A stretch of 51,982 bases of DNA from Hallerella sp964501065 (GTDB taxonomy: Bacteria; Fibrobacterota; Fibrobacteria; Fibrobacterales; Fibrobacteraceae): NCBI GenBank assembly GCA_964501065.1, contig CAZCRF010000012.1, positions 1 through 51,982 on the forward strand, in the 5' to 3' direction. The notes below the pieces were generated by a model that was not told the origin of the DNA, searched no databases, and saw nothing but the letters and a program-made list of their open reading frames with translations. Every line of letters starts with the position of its first letter. The stretch's first letter is position 1. The position numbers and the translations under genes were made by a program. Positions 14,898 through 23,659 of this stretch are shown here, in pieces.

Positions 14898-16328
14898 GTG
14901 TCTAAATTACCTATCGTCTGCATCGTAGGCCGCCCGAACGTGGGCAAGTCCTCCCTATTCAACCGCATCCTGGGTCGTCGTGCGGCAGTTGTGTCCGATC
15001 GCGAAGGCGTGACCCGCGACCGCCATTACCAAGTCGCCTCATACAAAGGCAGGGATTTCACCATCGTCGACACCGGGGGATTCCTCCCGGACGACACGAT
15101 AGACGTATTGGCGTCCAACGTGCGCGACCAAATTTTCGCCGCCATCCAAGAAGCCGACCTGATTCTCTTCATGGTGGACTCCCGCGTCGGCATCACGCAA
15201 CTAGACGACCAGTTTGCGAGGATGATTCGCCGATTGGACAAGCAAGTGCTTTTAATTGCGAACAAGAGCGAGTCCCCGGAAGACCGTTCGGAAAGCTGGG
15301 AATTCTTTTCCTTGGGCATGGGCCAGCCGCGCACCATCAGCGCACTCACGGGATACGCCTGCCTCTCCCTTCTAGATGAAATCATCGCCATCCTCCCGGA
15401 CAAGGGAAATGTGAATCCGGAAGAAAAGCGCCCCATCCGCTTCGCCATCCTCGGACGGCCGAACGCGGGGAAATCGACCCTCCTCAACCGACTCCTCGGC
15501 GAAGAACGCGTCGTCGTATCGGACATTCCGGGAACCACCCGCGACTCCATCGACTGCTCCTTCACCGCCGACGGGGAAAAGTTCATCGTCACGGACACGG
15601 CCGGGCTTCGAAAAAAGGCTCGAGTCGAAGACGAAGTCGAAATTTTCAGCAACATGCGCACGGAAGAAAGCATCCGCCGTTCGGACCTTTCCCTGCTAGT
15701 CATCGACGCGACCCTCGGCCTCTCGGAACAGGACTTCCGCATCATCCAGAGCATTCGGGAAACGGGAAAGGGGCTCATCATCTTGCTGAACAAGTGGGAC
15801 ATCCTCCCCGAGAAAACGGAAAAGTCCTTCGACCGCATGGTGAAGGAAATGCGCGAACGGGAACCGATGTTCGAATACACCCCGATATTCTCCATCAGCG
15901 CAAAGGAAGGTTTGCGCGTCCACCGCATCCTGCAAGAAATCCGTACGGTCTACGCCAACTGTCGCCGCGTCATCGGGCGGGAACGCGTCGCCGAAGTCTT
16001 TGCGGCCGCTTGCCAAAAGAATCCCCATCCTGCGAGAAGAGGGCATTCGGTCAAACTCACTCGCGCGTGCCAAATCATGGTGGAACCACCCGTCATCGCC
16101 ATCGAAACCAAGGATCCCGATTCCATTGACGAATCCTACAAACGCTACCTGCTCAAATCGTTCTATGAAGCGTTCCACTTGGACGGTGCGCCACTCCGAT
16201 TGAACTTCGACAGCAAACTCATTTTACGAAAGGACGAAGATCTTGAACAGTTTACTCTCGCTTCCCATAGCCTACCTCCTCGGATCCATCCCGACCGCCA
16301 TCTGGGTCGCAAAGATCGTCAAAGGTAA
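14898..16328 (+). CDS. der: Ribosome biogenesis GTPase Der (EngA)
   Basis: Der is a double-GTPase needed for 50S assembly. The first G domain has GRPNVGKSS at residues 11-19 and DTGG; the second has GRPNAGKST near residue 190, SDIPGTTRDS, DTAGLRKKARV and NKWD. A KH-like domain ends near APLRLNFDSK at about 435-445. The predicted protein has 476 residues because about 35 extra residues read through the start of plsY, giving an 86-base overlap. The GTG start is dictated by the N-terminal motif. Confidence 0.95.
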   Translation: MSKLPIVCIVGRPNVGKSSLFNRILGRRAAVVSDREGVTRDRHYQVASYKGRDFTIVDTGGFLPDDTIDVLASNVRDQIFAAIQEADLILFMVDSRVGITQLDDQFARMIRRLDKQVLLIANKSESPEDRSESWEFFSLGMGQPRTISALTGYACLSLLDEIIAILPDKGNVNPEEKRPIRFAILGRPNAGKSTLLNRLLGEERVVVSDIPGTTRDSIDCSFTADGEKFIVTDTAGLRKKARVEDEVEIFSNMRTEESIRRSDLSLLVIDATLGLSEQDFRIIQSIRETGKGLIILLNKWDILPEKTEKSFDRMVKEMREREPMFEYTPIFSISAKEGLRVHRILQEIRTVYANCRRVIGRERVAEVFAAACQKNPHPARRGHSVKLTRACQIMVEPPVIAIETKDPDSIDESYKRYLLKSFYEAFHLDGAPLRLNFDSKLILRKDEDLEQFTLASHSLPPRIHPDRHLGRKDRQR

Positions 16329-16932
16329 AGACTACGACATCCGCGATTACGGCTCCAAGAATTCCGGGCTGACGAACACCTTTCGCGTCTTGGGCGTCAA
16401 ACCGTCCCTCCCCGTCGTCGTCGTCGATTTGCTGAAGGGATTTCTCGCCCCGACGATTGCCGCCTCCATGGACCGGGCAGCGGCAGCCGCGGGCGGCGTT
16501 GAACATTCCTGGCTGCCCCTCGCCTGCGGGCTTCTGGTCATCTTGGGGCACAGCTTCACCTGCTTCGCGAAATTCCGCGGGGGGAAGGGAGTCCTGACCG
16601 CATTCGGCGTATTCTTGGCGCTGGCCCCCGTCACGGCCCTTGCGGCCTTTGCCGTCTGGCTCATTCTGACCCTCTCGACAAAATACGTCTCGGTCGGAAG
16701 CATCGGAGCGTGCATCGCGCTCGCCGGGCTTTCCACCTTCGGCTACCTGGAACCTCAATTTTTTCAAAACCACTTGCACGACTCCATTTACACGGTTCCC
16801 GCCGTCAAGGAAGGCTTTTTGGCCATCGCTTGGATTGTCGCCGTCTTCGTCATTTTCAAGCACAAAGCCAACATCAAGCGGCTTTTGAACGGGACGGAAA
16901 ACGGTTTTGGCAAAAAAAGGAAAAAAGTATAA
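16243..16932 (+). CDS. plsY: Acyl-phosphate:glycerol-3-phosphate acyltransferase PlsY
   Basis: PlsY acylates glycerol-3-phosphate in the inner membrane, the first step of phospholipid synthesis. The 229-residue protein has five predicted membrane segments. The three family motifs are present: LLGSIPTA with DYGSKNSGLTN (usually GSGNxGATN), GHSFTCFAKFRGGKGV, and later TKYVSVGSI. The start is TTG at 16243 with AAAGGA upstream, inside the 3' end of der. gpsA, which makes its substrate, follows. Confidence 0.93.
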   Translation: MNSLLSLPIAYLLGSIPTAIWVAKIVKGKDYDIRDYGSKNSGLTNTFRVLGVKPSLPVVVVDLLKGFLAPTIAASMDRAAAAAGGVEHSWLPLACGLLVILGHSFTCFAKFRGGKGVLTAFGVFLALAPVTALAAFAVWLILTLSTKYVSVGSIGACIALAGLSTFGYLEPQFFQNHLHDSIYTVPAVKEGFLAIAWIVAVFVIFKHKANIKRLLNGTENGFGKKRKKV

Positions 16933-16933
16933 T
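16928..16933 (+). promoter_or_regulatory. Possible -10 box for gpsA
   Basis: A perfect TATAAT overlaps the end of plsY, about 46 bases before gpsA. No clear -35 is seen; gpsA may also be read from upstream. Confidence 0.35.
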
Positions 16934-16979
16934 TTGAAAGTATGGCTTTTCAAAAATCGAATCCAAAGGTGAATCCATC

Positions 16980-17993
16980 ATGAATATTACGGTTTTAGGC
17001 ACTGGCGGTTGGGGGCTGACCCTCGGCCAAGTTTTCCACGACAACGGGCACAAGGTTTCTTTCTGGACATTTTCCCAAGCGGAAGTCGACTTGCTCTCGA
17101 CGGAGCACCAATACAAGGACAAGCTCCCCGGAGTGATTTTCCCTGAAGATTTCTCTTACACGACGGACATGGACAAGGCTCTCGAAGGCGCAGAAATCGT
17201 CTTGATCGTAGTCCCGTCGCAAGTCATGGGGAACATCTCCAAGCAATTCGCCCAGTGGACTCCCCCCGCCGGGAAGACGCCCATCGTCGTCTGCGCGACC
17301 AAAGGAATCTTGGAAGGAACGGACCAGCGCATGAGCGAAGTCATCCTGGAAAACATCCCTTGGCTGGACCCGGACCACGTGGTGACTCTCAGCGGCCCGA
17401 CCCATGCGGAAGAAGTTTCCCGTCGGGTCTACACGGCAATCATCGCCGCTTGCCCAAATGAAGATACAGCGAAGAAAGTCCAAAAGGTCATGAGCAACGA
17501 CTATATCCGCATTTACACATCCACGGATCAAGTCGGCGTGGAACTCTGCGGATCCGTCAAGAACGTCATCGCCATCGCGAGCGGCATCCTTTACGGAATC
17601 GGGGCGGGCGACAATACGCGGGCCGCCCTCATCACGCGCGGACAAGCGGAAATCTGTCGGCTCGGGCGCGCCCTCGGGGCGAACCCCAGCACTTTTGCCG
17701 GTCTCGCCGGCATGGGCGATTTGATTGTCACTTGCCTTTCGCAACACAGCCGAAACCGTTACGTGGGCGAATGCATCGGCAAGGGCGAAACCCTTTCCCA
17801 AGTGCTCGGCCACATGAAAATGATTGCAGAAGGCGTCCCGACTTGCAAGAGCGCAAAGGCCCTGGCGGAGTCCGTCCACGTGGAACTCCCCATCGTGAAC
17901 GCCGTCTACGACGTCCTCTTCAACGACCGCAAACCCGCCGAAGCTATCAAGGAACTGATGAACCGCGACCTCAAATCGGAAGCGGAATACTGA
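16980..17993 (+). CDS. gpsA: Glycerol-3-phosphate dehydrogenase [NAD(P)+]
   Basis: GpsA reduces dihydroxyacetone phosphate to glycerol-3-phosphate, the substrate of PlsY encoded just upstream. The 337-residue protein begins with the dinucleotide-binding ITVLGTGGWGLTLGQVF. It also has VVCATKGILEGT, SGPTHAEEV, the catalytic Lys region GVELCGSVKNVIAIASGI, GDNTRAALITRG and the GLAGMGDLIVTC motif. Length is normal. The ATG follows AAAGGTG. Confidence 0.96.
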   Translation: MNITVLGTGGWGLTLGQVFHDNGHKVSFWTFSQAEVDLLSTEHQYKDKLPGVIFPEDFSYTTDMDKALEGAEIVLIVVPSQVMGNISKQFAQWTPPAGKTPIVVCATKGILEGTDQRMSEVILENIPWLDPDHVVTLSGPTHAEEVSRRVYTAIIAACPNEDTAKKVQKVMSNDYIRIYTSTDQVGVELCGSVKNVIAIASGILYGIGAGDNTRAALITRGQAEICRLGRALGANPSTFAGLAGMGDLIVTCLSQHSRNRYVGECIGKGETLSQVLGHMKMIAEGVPTCKSAKALAESVHVELPIVNAVYDVLFNDRKPAEAIKELMNRDLKSEAEY

Positions 17994-18004
17994 AAACGGG
18001 AAAT

Positions 18005-18475
18005 ATGCGGGGACGTTTTTTTCGAAATCTGCTGGTCCTTTCGGCAATCGCCCTCTCCTCTTGCGTCACCGTTCGAGACGATTCGACGCCGGCGTACTCG
18101 GAAAAGTGGTGCTTTTACGACAGGGCGGGCATTTACAAGTGCACCACCTGCTACGGCGCGGAGTGCACCTGCAACGTCTCCGCATACGATTTGTGCTCTT
18201 ACGGCATGTGGGAACGCGCGTGCCGCGCCTGTTACGAAAGCCGCTATTCCGATTTCGAAAGCCTTTACGGAGACCCGCGCCTTACCGCTTGCAGCCCCCA
18301 ATCCCTCTGCAACCTCTGCAATGCGGGAGTCACTTCCTGCGGACCTTATCCTCGGCCGGAATGGCGCGTCGACGTCCATTGGCATGCGGCTCCGCCTCCC
18401 CCAAGAGGCAAAAGGCATCGGGGACGTCCCGACGATTACCCGGAGAAACCGGAAAAGCCTCACCGGGGAAGGTGA
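18005..18475 (+). CDS. Cysteine-rich lipoprotein
   Basis: This 156-residue protein starts 11 bases after gpsA. A signal peptide ends in ALSSC (Cys20), a lipobox. The mature part has 12 further Cys, many in CxxC-like pairs (KCTTC, CTC, CRAC, CNLC). It ends in a Pro/Arg/His-rich tail. Such density suggests disulfides or metal binding in the periplasm or at the cell surface. I do not recognise the family. The ATG at 18005 begins the signal; the frame is open further upstream but overlaps gpsA. Confidence 0.75.
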   Translation: MRGRFFRNLLVLSAIALSSCVTVRDDSTPAYSEKWCFYDRAGIYKCTTCYGAECTCNVSAYDLCSYGMWERACRACYESRYSDFESLYGDPRLTACSPQSLCNLCNAGVTSCGPYPRPEWRVDVHWHAAPPPPRGKRHRGRPDDYPEKPEKPHRGR

Positions 18476-18740
18476 TTTCCTCCTCGGCAAAACCGCTAAC
18501 GCCGAAGGCGTTAATCTCGCTACGGCAAAGAGATGCTTCGCTTGCGATCAGCATGACTGCTGCTTTCCTGTAAACAGTCATTCTGAGGGAGCGTGCGACT
18601 GAAGAATCCCTATACGGTGAAGAGATGTTTCGGGTCGCTCAACATAACGGCACTCCCTTTGACCGTTAACTAAACCCTAAACACTCCCCACTAAACACTA
18701 GCCACTATTCACTAATTCCTAACTCCTAATTGAATCACCG
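18476..18740 (+). repeat. Composite intergenic repeat region
   Basis: This gene-free stretch repeats the design of 252-695 on the same strand. TAACGCC-GAA-GGCGTTA (18497-18513), GATGCTTCG and CAGCATGACTG are followed by GTCATTCTGAGGGAGCG, ACTGAAGAATC and a further degenerate unit. A tract of CTAAACACT and CACTAGCCACT words ends in CACTAATTCCTAACTCCTAATTG-like sequence near 18735. From there to 18845 I see nothing clear. Confidence 0.65.
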
Positions 18741-18845
18741 ACCCCTCTTCCATAATCCCTACCCCCCCCACTTCCCACCAGTTCCGCTTCCGTCGCCAAA
18801 GTCTTAAATTCTGAAAACTCGGATGCGAGGCGGAATCGCCTTTTC

Positions 18846-18853
18846 TATATTTG
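18846..18853 (+). promoter_or_regulatory. Putative -10 box of the DUF4321-gatA operon
   Basis: TATATTTG lies 21 bases before the ATG at 18875. Only a weak GGGA precedes the ATG. No -35 is evident. Confidence 0.45.
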
Positions 18854-18874
18854 AAGCCAAAATGGGAAACAGAT

Positions 18875-19201
18875 ATGTCGCACAAGAATAGTTTTGGAAG
18901 ACTCCTGCTCTTTGTCGTGCTGGGCCTTGTCATCGGCGGTGTCCTCGGCGAATGCCTCGGATTCCTTTTCGGAAAGCTCGGAGAACTGATGAACGCCGGC
19001 GGCTACGACAATATCGTGCACAACTTTTTCGTCAAACCGTTCTGGGCCTTCAACACGGGCGCAGGTGCGGAAATGCAACCTTTTGTCTTAGACCTCTACA
19101 TGGTGAAAATCGCTTTCGGCTTCGCTCTCAAAATGAACGTGATGAGCCTGGTCGGCCTTGTCGTCGGTCTTTACATTATGAAATGGTCCGGAGAACGCTA
19201 A
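18875..19201 (+). CDS. DUF4321-like small membrane protein
   Basis: The 108-residue protein has an N-terminal membrane segment with a glycine motif (LLFVVLGLVIGGVLGECLG) and a second near the C-terminus (MSLVGLVVGLYIMKW). Between them is FVLDLYMVKIAFGFALKMNV. This layout matches DUF4321 proteins of unknown function. The ATG at 18875 was preferred over TTG 18851, which lies in the -10 box. The TAA overlaps the gatA ATG (TAATG), so the two are translationally coupled; whether they work together is unknown. Confidence 0.75.
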   Translation: MSHKNSFGRLLLFVVLGLVIGGVLGECLGFLFGKLGELMNAGGYDNIVHNFFVKPFWAFNTGAGAEMQPFVLDLYMVKIAFGFALKMNVMSLVGLVVGLYIMKWSGER

Positions 19202-20616
19202 TGAAAACCCTCGAAGAATTGAAAACCGCCCTGGAAAACGGTTCCACCACAGCCGAACGCCTTGCGGAAGAGTCCCTGTCCGCCATCGAAAAGACGAAAG
19301 GCCTGAACGCCTACATCTCCGTATTGGCGGACCGCGCCATGGAAAAGGCCAAGGAAAGCGACGAAAGAAGAAAGCGGGGGAAGACCCTCGGCGAGCTCGA
19401 CGGCATTCCCATCGCCATCAAGGACAACCTCTGCCTCGAGGGTTCCCGCACGACGGCGGCATCGAAGATGCTCGAAAATTTCGTTTCGCCCTACACGGCG
19501 ACCGCAGTCGAAAAGCTCGAATCCCGGGGAGCGGTCATCGTCGGCAAGACGAACATGGACGAATTCGCCATGGGATCGTCGAGCGAATCCTCTTACTTCG
19601 GCCCGGTCGAAAACCCCATCGACAAGTCCCGCGTTCCCGGCGGCTCTTCGGGCGGTTCCGCCGTCGCAGTCAAATCGGGGACAGTCCCCGTCGCACTCGG
19701 CAGCGACACGGGCGGTTCCATTCGGCAGCCGGCCGCTTGCACGGGAATCGTCGGCCTGAAGCCCACCTACGGACGCGTCTCCCGCTACGGGCTCATCGCC
19801 TACGCATCGAGCCTCGACCAAATCGGGCCTCTCGCCACCAACGTCCGGGACACGGCGACCGTACTTTCCGCGATTTGCGGTCAAGATGCGCACGACAACA
19901 CGACAAGCCAACGCCCGACAGAGGATTTCTCCCGAAAAATAGGCGAAAGCATCCGGGGCAAAGTCATCGGAGTCCCAAAGGAATACTTTGCGGAAGGCCT
20001 TGACAAAGGCTGCAAGTCCGCCATCGAAGGAATCTTGAAGAAGGCCGAATCCGAAGGGGCGGTCATCCGTGAAGTCTCCATGCCGAACATCCGCTACGCG
20101 GTCGCGAGCTACTACATCATCGCAACGGCGGAAGCGTCCAGCAACCTTTCCCGTTTCGACGGCGTGCGTTACACCTACCGCAGCAAGGAGGCGAAGAACC
20201 TTTTCGACCTCTACGCCATGTCCCGCAGCGAAGGCTTCGGCAAGGAAGTCCAACGCCGCATCATGCTCGGTTCCTACGTCCTGAGTTCCGGCTTCTTCGA
20301 CGCCTACTACGTCCAAGCGCAAAAGGTGCGCCGCCTCATTTCCGACGATTTCACCGCAGCGTTCCAATCTTGCGACGTCATCGCGTCCCCGGTCATGCCC
20401 GGACTTCCGCTCGAACGGGGAACGAACGAAAGCGACCCGATGGCGATGTACCTTTCGGACATTTACACGGTCAGCTTGAATTTGTCCGGGCTACCCGGAA
20501 TTTCCGTCCCCTGCGGAGAAGTCGGCGACTTCCCCGTGAGCGTCCAATGGATTGGGAAGCCCTACGCCGAAGCGGACCTGCTCTCGATTGCCGCAGCGGC
20601 GGAAAAATTCGCTTGA
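19201..20616 (+). CDS. gatA: Aspartyl/glutamyl-tRNA(Asn/Gln) amidotransferase subunit A
   Basis: GatA supplies ammonia from glutamine so that GatCAB can convert Glu-tRNA(Gln) or Asp-tRNA(Asn) to the correct product. The 471-residue protein has the amidase signature: catalytic Lys in GIPIAIKDNLC, the Ser pair in RVPGGSSGGSAVAVKSG and the nucleophile region ALGSDTGGSIRQPA. KPTYGRVSRYG and DQIGP follow. Length is close to the usual 480-490. gatB and gatC are not adjacent. Confidence 0.96.
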   Translation: MKTLEELKTALENGSTTAERLAEESLSAIEKTKGLNAYISVLADRAMEKAKESDERRKRGKTLGELDGIPIAIKDNLCLEGSRTTAASKMLENFVSPYTATAVEKLESRGAVIVGKTNMDEFAMGSSSESSYFGPVENPIDKSRVPGGSSGGSAVAVKSGTVPVALGSDTGGSIRQPAACTGIVGLKPTYGRVSRYGLIAYASSLDQIGPLATNVRDTATVLSAICGQDAHDNTTSQRPTEDFSRKIGESIRGKVIGVPKEYFAEGLDKGCKSAIEGILKKAESEGAVIREVSMPNIRYAVASYYIIATAEASSNLSRFDGVRYTYRSKEAKNLFDLYAMSRSEGFGKEVQRRIMLGSYVLSSGFFDAYYVQAQKVRRLISDDFTAAFQSCDVIASPVMPGLPLERGTNESDPMAMYLSDIYTVSLNLSGLPGISVPCGEVGDFPVSVQWIGKPYAEADLLSIAAAAEKFA

Positions 20617-20634
20617 GGACTTGGGGATGAAGCC

Positions 20635-20985
20635 ATGCATGGGTGGCCATCCTCCTCTGCAGAATCCCCATCCCCTCGAAGCGCGCGGCTGACCCCAAAG
20701 ACGGCGAGAATCCTGCTCCCCGACGGCTCTTCCAAGATTCTCCCCGCCGAAAGCGTCCAAATCGGAGACCGCCTGCTGGTGAAGCCTGGCGAGACCATCG
20801 CCGTCGACGCCGCCGACATCGTACTTGTCAACGACGAACTCAAGGAGTTGCCGCACATCCTTGCGCTTTCCAAAAGGATGATGAAAGTCATCCAGGTGAA
20901 TTTGGCGTTTTCCATGGTGCTCAACTTTGTCGCCGTTTTCGTCATCATCCATTCCGCGCTCCTCCTCAAATGGAAGAAAGAATGA
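20635..20985 (+). pseudogene. Remnant of a P1B-type metal-transporting ATPase with the catalytic core deleted
   Basis: The 116-residue frame joins two separate parts of a heavy-metal P-type ATPase. Residues 20-60 look like the actuator domain (ARILLPDGSSKILPAESVQI, GDRLLVKPGETIAVDA). Then, without a break, ADIVLVNDELKELPHILALS and the last membrane segment (LAFSMVLNFVAVFVIIH) follow, which normally lie about 300 residues further on. The DKTGT phosphorylation site, the ATP-binding domain and the ion-binding membrane helix are absent. About 20 unrelated residues precede it. It is 18 bases after gatA. A decayed gene is most likely; a short functional protein is possible because the frame is intact. 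Confidence 0.65.
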
Positions 20986-21052
20986 AAGCGTTTTCCGGAT
21001 AATGTATATCGATAAAAAATCCAGGAGCTTTCAAATGGAAATGGCAATTTTC

Positions 21053-21066
21053 TAAATTGCCATTCC
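21053..21066 (+). promoter_or_regulatory. Putative promoter of the COG2509-like gene (leaderless type)
   Basis: TAAATT (21053-21058) ends 8 bases before the ATG at 21067. No Shine-Dalgarno sequence lies between them. Confidence 0.4.
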
Positions 21067-22641
21067 ATGCCACTCCATGCGTATCATTTCCGGGAACTTT
21101 CCGTCCCTTTAGAAAAGAAAGGCGAAATCCTCTCCGCGCTGTCCCATGCGACGGGAATTCCCGAATCGGCAATTTTGAATCTGGAAGTGGAACGCTTCGC
21201 CCTCGATTCCCGCAAGCGCAGCGCGCCGCATTGGAGCTACAACGTCCGCTTTGAAACGGAAAGGCTTTTGACTCCGACGCACTGGACTATCCCGGTGACG
21301 GAAAAAAGGGAAACCCTCGAAGACGACTCTTTCAAGAATTCCGTGCCGCTGTCAAGACGCGTCTCGGTCGTCGGAGCCGGCCCCGCCGGGCTTTGGGCTT
21401 CCCTGCACTTGGCGCGCAAGGGCTTTGACGTCCATCTTTATGAACAAGGCGCACCTGTCGAAGAACGCTTCGGGGACATCCGGAGGTTCTTTTCCGACAG
21501 GAAGTTCAACCCGCATTCAAATGTGCTTTTTGGCGAAGGCGGCGCGGGCGCCTATTCCGACGGCAAGTTGAACACGCGCACGAGAACCGTTTTTTCCTCT
21601 GCCGTTCTCGAGGACATGGTGCACTTCGGCGTTTCCAAGGACGTTCTGACTTTCGCGAAGCCCCACATCGGGACGGACAGGCTGGTCCTTCTGCTGCGGG
21701 CATTGCGCAAGGAGTTTCTTTCCTTGGGCGGGCAAGTGCACTTCCACACGGCACTCGATGATTTGGAAATTTCAAACGGAAAGCTTTCCCGCATCCGGCT
21801 GAACGGCAAGTGGCAAAGCGCGGACAATTTGATTTTGGCCCCGGGGCATTCCGCGCGATTCCTTTACGAACTTCTACACGAACGGGGAGTGAAAGAAGAA
21901 AGCAAGGCCTTTGCCGTCGGCGTCCGCGTGGAACATCCGCAATCTCTCGTCAATTGGAGACAGTTCGGGAAGAACGTCGACACGGCGCTCACCGGCAGCG
22001 CGGAATACGCCCTCACCGCCAAGACTCTCTCCGGGACTTCCGCCGCATACAGCTTTTGCATGTGCCCGGGAGGCGTACTGGTCCCTTGCGTTTCCGAAGA
22101 GGGCGCTCTGGCGACAAACGGCATGAGCTACAGCAAGCGGAACGGGAAGCGGGCAAACGGCGCAATCGTCGTCCCCGTCCCCAAGAGTGAAACCCTTTTC
22201 GGCGGAATGGAAATGCAGCGGCTATTCGAACGGAAGGCTTTTGCACTCGGCGGAAAGGACTACACGGCCCCCGCCCAGACAATCCGGGCGTTCCTCGACG
22301 GAAAAAAGGACGCGCATCTGCCCCAAAGTTCCTTCCCGACGGGGACCGTCCCCTGCGACATCCGCGAAATTTTAAGCAGCCGAATCTGCGATTCCCTCGC
22401 GGACGGCTTCGAACAATTCGAACGGAAAATTCCGGGGTTCATTTCGGAAGGTTTGATGGTCGCGCCCGAAACCCGGACAAGCTCCCCCATCCGAATTCTC
22501 CGCAATCCGGACACGTTGGAAAGCGTTTCCGCAACGGGGCTGTTCGTCTTGGGAGAAGGCGCGGGCTACACGGGCGGCATCGTCACCAGCGCGGCGGACG
22601 GCATCAAGCTGGCAAATCGCGTCCGCATTTCCAAAGACTAG
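21067..22641 (+). CDS. FAD-dependent oxidoreductase, COG2509-like
   Basis: The 524-residue protein has an N-terminal region of about 95 residues followed by an FAD-binding fold (VSVVGAGPAGLWASLHLARK, GAGPAG at 103-108). The COG2509-type motif FGEGGAGAYSDGKLNTR and a C-terminal FVLGEGAGYTGGIVTSAADG are both present. Members are called uncharacterised FAD-dependent dehydrogenases; no substrate is established that I can name. It is followed after 9 bases by the pseudouridine synthase, so the two are probably one operon. Confidence 0.85.
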   Translation: MPLHAYHFRELSVPLEKKGEILSALSHATGIPESAILNLEVERFALDSRKRSAPHWSYNVRFETERLLTPTHWTIPVTEKRETLEDDSFKNSVPLSRRVSVVGAGPAGLWASLHLARKGFDVHLYEQGAPVEERFGDIRRFFSDRKFNPHSNVLFGEGGAGAYSDGKLNTRTRTVFSSAVLEDMVHFGVSKDVLTFAKPHIGTDRLVLLLRALRKEFLSLGGQVHFHTALDDLEISNGKLSRIRLNGKWQSADNLILAPGHSARFLYELLHERGVKEESKAFAVGVRVEHPQSLVNWRQFGKNVDTALTGSAEYALTAKTLSGTSAAYSFCMCPGGVLVPCVSEEGALATNGMSYSKRNGKRANGAIVVPVPKSETLFGGMEMQRLFERKAFALGGKDYTAPAQTIRAFLDGKKDAHLPQSSFPTGTVPCDIREILSSRICDSLADGFEQFERKIPGFISEGLMVAPETRTSSPIRILRNPDTLESVSATGLFVLGEGAGYTGGIVTSAADGIKLANRVRISKD

Positions 22642-22650
22642 AGGTTCCAA

Positions 22651-23619
22651 GTGATAACCCGAATCATCGACAGAAACTTCGCCAATATGCGGCTCGACCG
22701 TTTTTTGCGCAAGGCATTCCCCAACGAACCGCTTTCCACATTCTTCGCCATCCTGCGAAAGAAGAAAGTCCGCGTCAACGGCGTCCACGCCAAGGCTCCG
22801 CAAATGCTCCGCGAAGGGGACACGGTCGACATCTACGAGAACTTCAAGAGCGTCGACGGACAAGCCGTCCAAGAAAAGAAATCCTGGGGAAGCGCCGCAG
22901 AATTTTCGAATCGTCACTTTGTCGAAAAGAATTTGAACATCGCGCTAGAAAGAGAAGACTTCATCGTCGTCGACAAGCCGTCCGGCATCGCAAGCCAACC
23001 GGGAACGGGAACGCGCAAAGGCGAAAGCCTTGTCGAAATGCTCTGGGAATGGGGAATGGGAGAACATTTGGATTTCAAGCCGACTCTCGCGCATCGTCTC
23101 GACGAAGAGACTTCCGGGCTGCTGATTGCCGCCCTGCACGGCGACACCCTTCGGGATTTCACCCGAATGCTCCGGGAACATAAAATTCAAAAGACTTACA
23201 TCGCTCTCGTCAAAGGGAATCTTTCAAAGGAGCGTGGGACCATCAGCGAGAAACTGGAACGGACGGATTCCAAAGCCGGAGCAAAGATGAAAGTCGGCAC
23301 GGCGGACGGGAAAACGTCCCTGACCCATTACGCAGTCAAGGAGCATTTGCCCGGATACGATTTGGTGAAAATCCGTTTGGAAACGGGGCGTATGCACCAG
23401 ATTCGCGCCCACTTCGAAAGCATCGGGCATCCGCTCGTCGGCGACAGCCGTTACGGAGATTTCGCCCTGAACCGCGACTTCAAAAAACGCTTCGGATTGA
23501 AACGGCTCTTCTTGCACAGCGCGCACCTCGAATTCGAATGGAAGGGGGAAAAGGTTTCCGTCGACTCCCCACTCCCCGACGATTTGAAGACCGCCTTGAA
23601 GCGGTTGAAAGGAAAATAA
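22651..23619 (+). CDS. RluA-family pseudouridine synthase (RluC/RluD-like)
   Basis: The 322-residue protein converts uridine to pseudouridine in rRNA or tRNA. An S4 RNA-binding domain covers about residues 12-70 (MRLDRFLRKAFPNEPLSTFF, KKVRVNGVHAK). The catalytic domain carries LAHRLDEETSGLLI, with the catalytic Asp in RLD, and later ETGRMHQIRAHFESIGHPLV and GDSRYG. The S4 domain points to RluC or RluD rather than RluA. The start is GTG 22651 with AGAGG upstream. The exact target is not determined. Confidence 0.9.
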   Translation: MITRIIDRNFANMRLDRFLRKAFPNEPLSTFFAILRKKKVRVNGVHAKAPQMLREGDTVDIYENFKSVDGQAVQEKKSWGSAAEFSNRHFVEKNLNIALEREDFIVVDKPSGIASQPGTGTRKGESLVEMLWEWGMGEHLDFKPTLAHRLDEETSGLLIAALHGDTLRDFTRMLREHKIQKTYIALVKGNLSKERGTISEKLERTDSKAGAKMKVGTADGKTSLTHYAVKEHLPGYDLVKIRLETGRMHQIRAHFESIGHPLVGDSRYGDFALNRDFKKRFGLKRLFLHSAHLEFEWKGEKVSVDSPLPDDLKTALKRLKGK

Positions 23620-23659
23620 ATTCCGCCGGCTCTTCTCGGGGCTTTTTCCCAACCAATAA

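Noticed and set aside
20643..21002. A second frame over the P-type ATPase remnant
   Set aside because: The family similarity lies only in the frame at 20635-20985; this frame has no recognisable domain.
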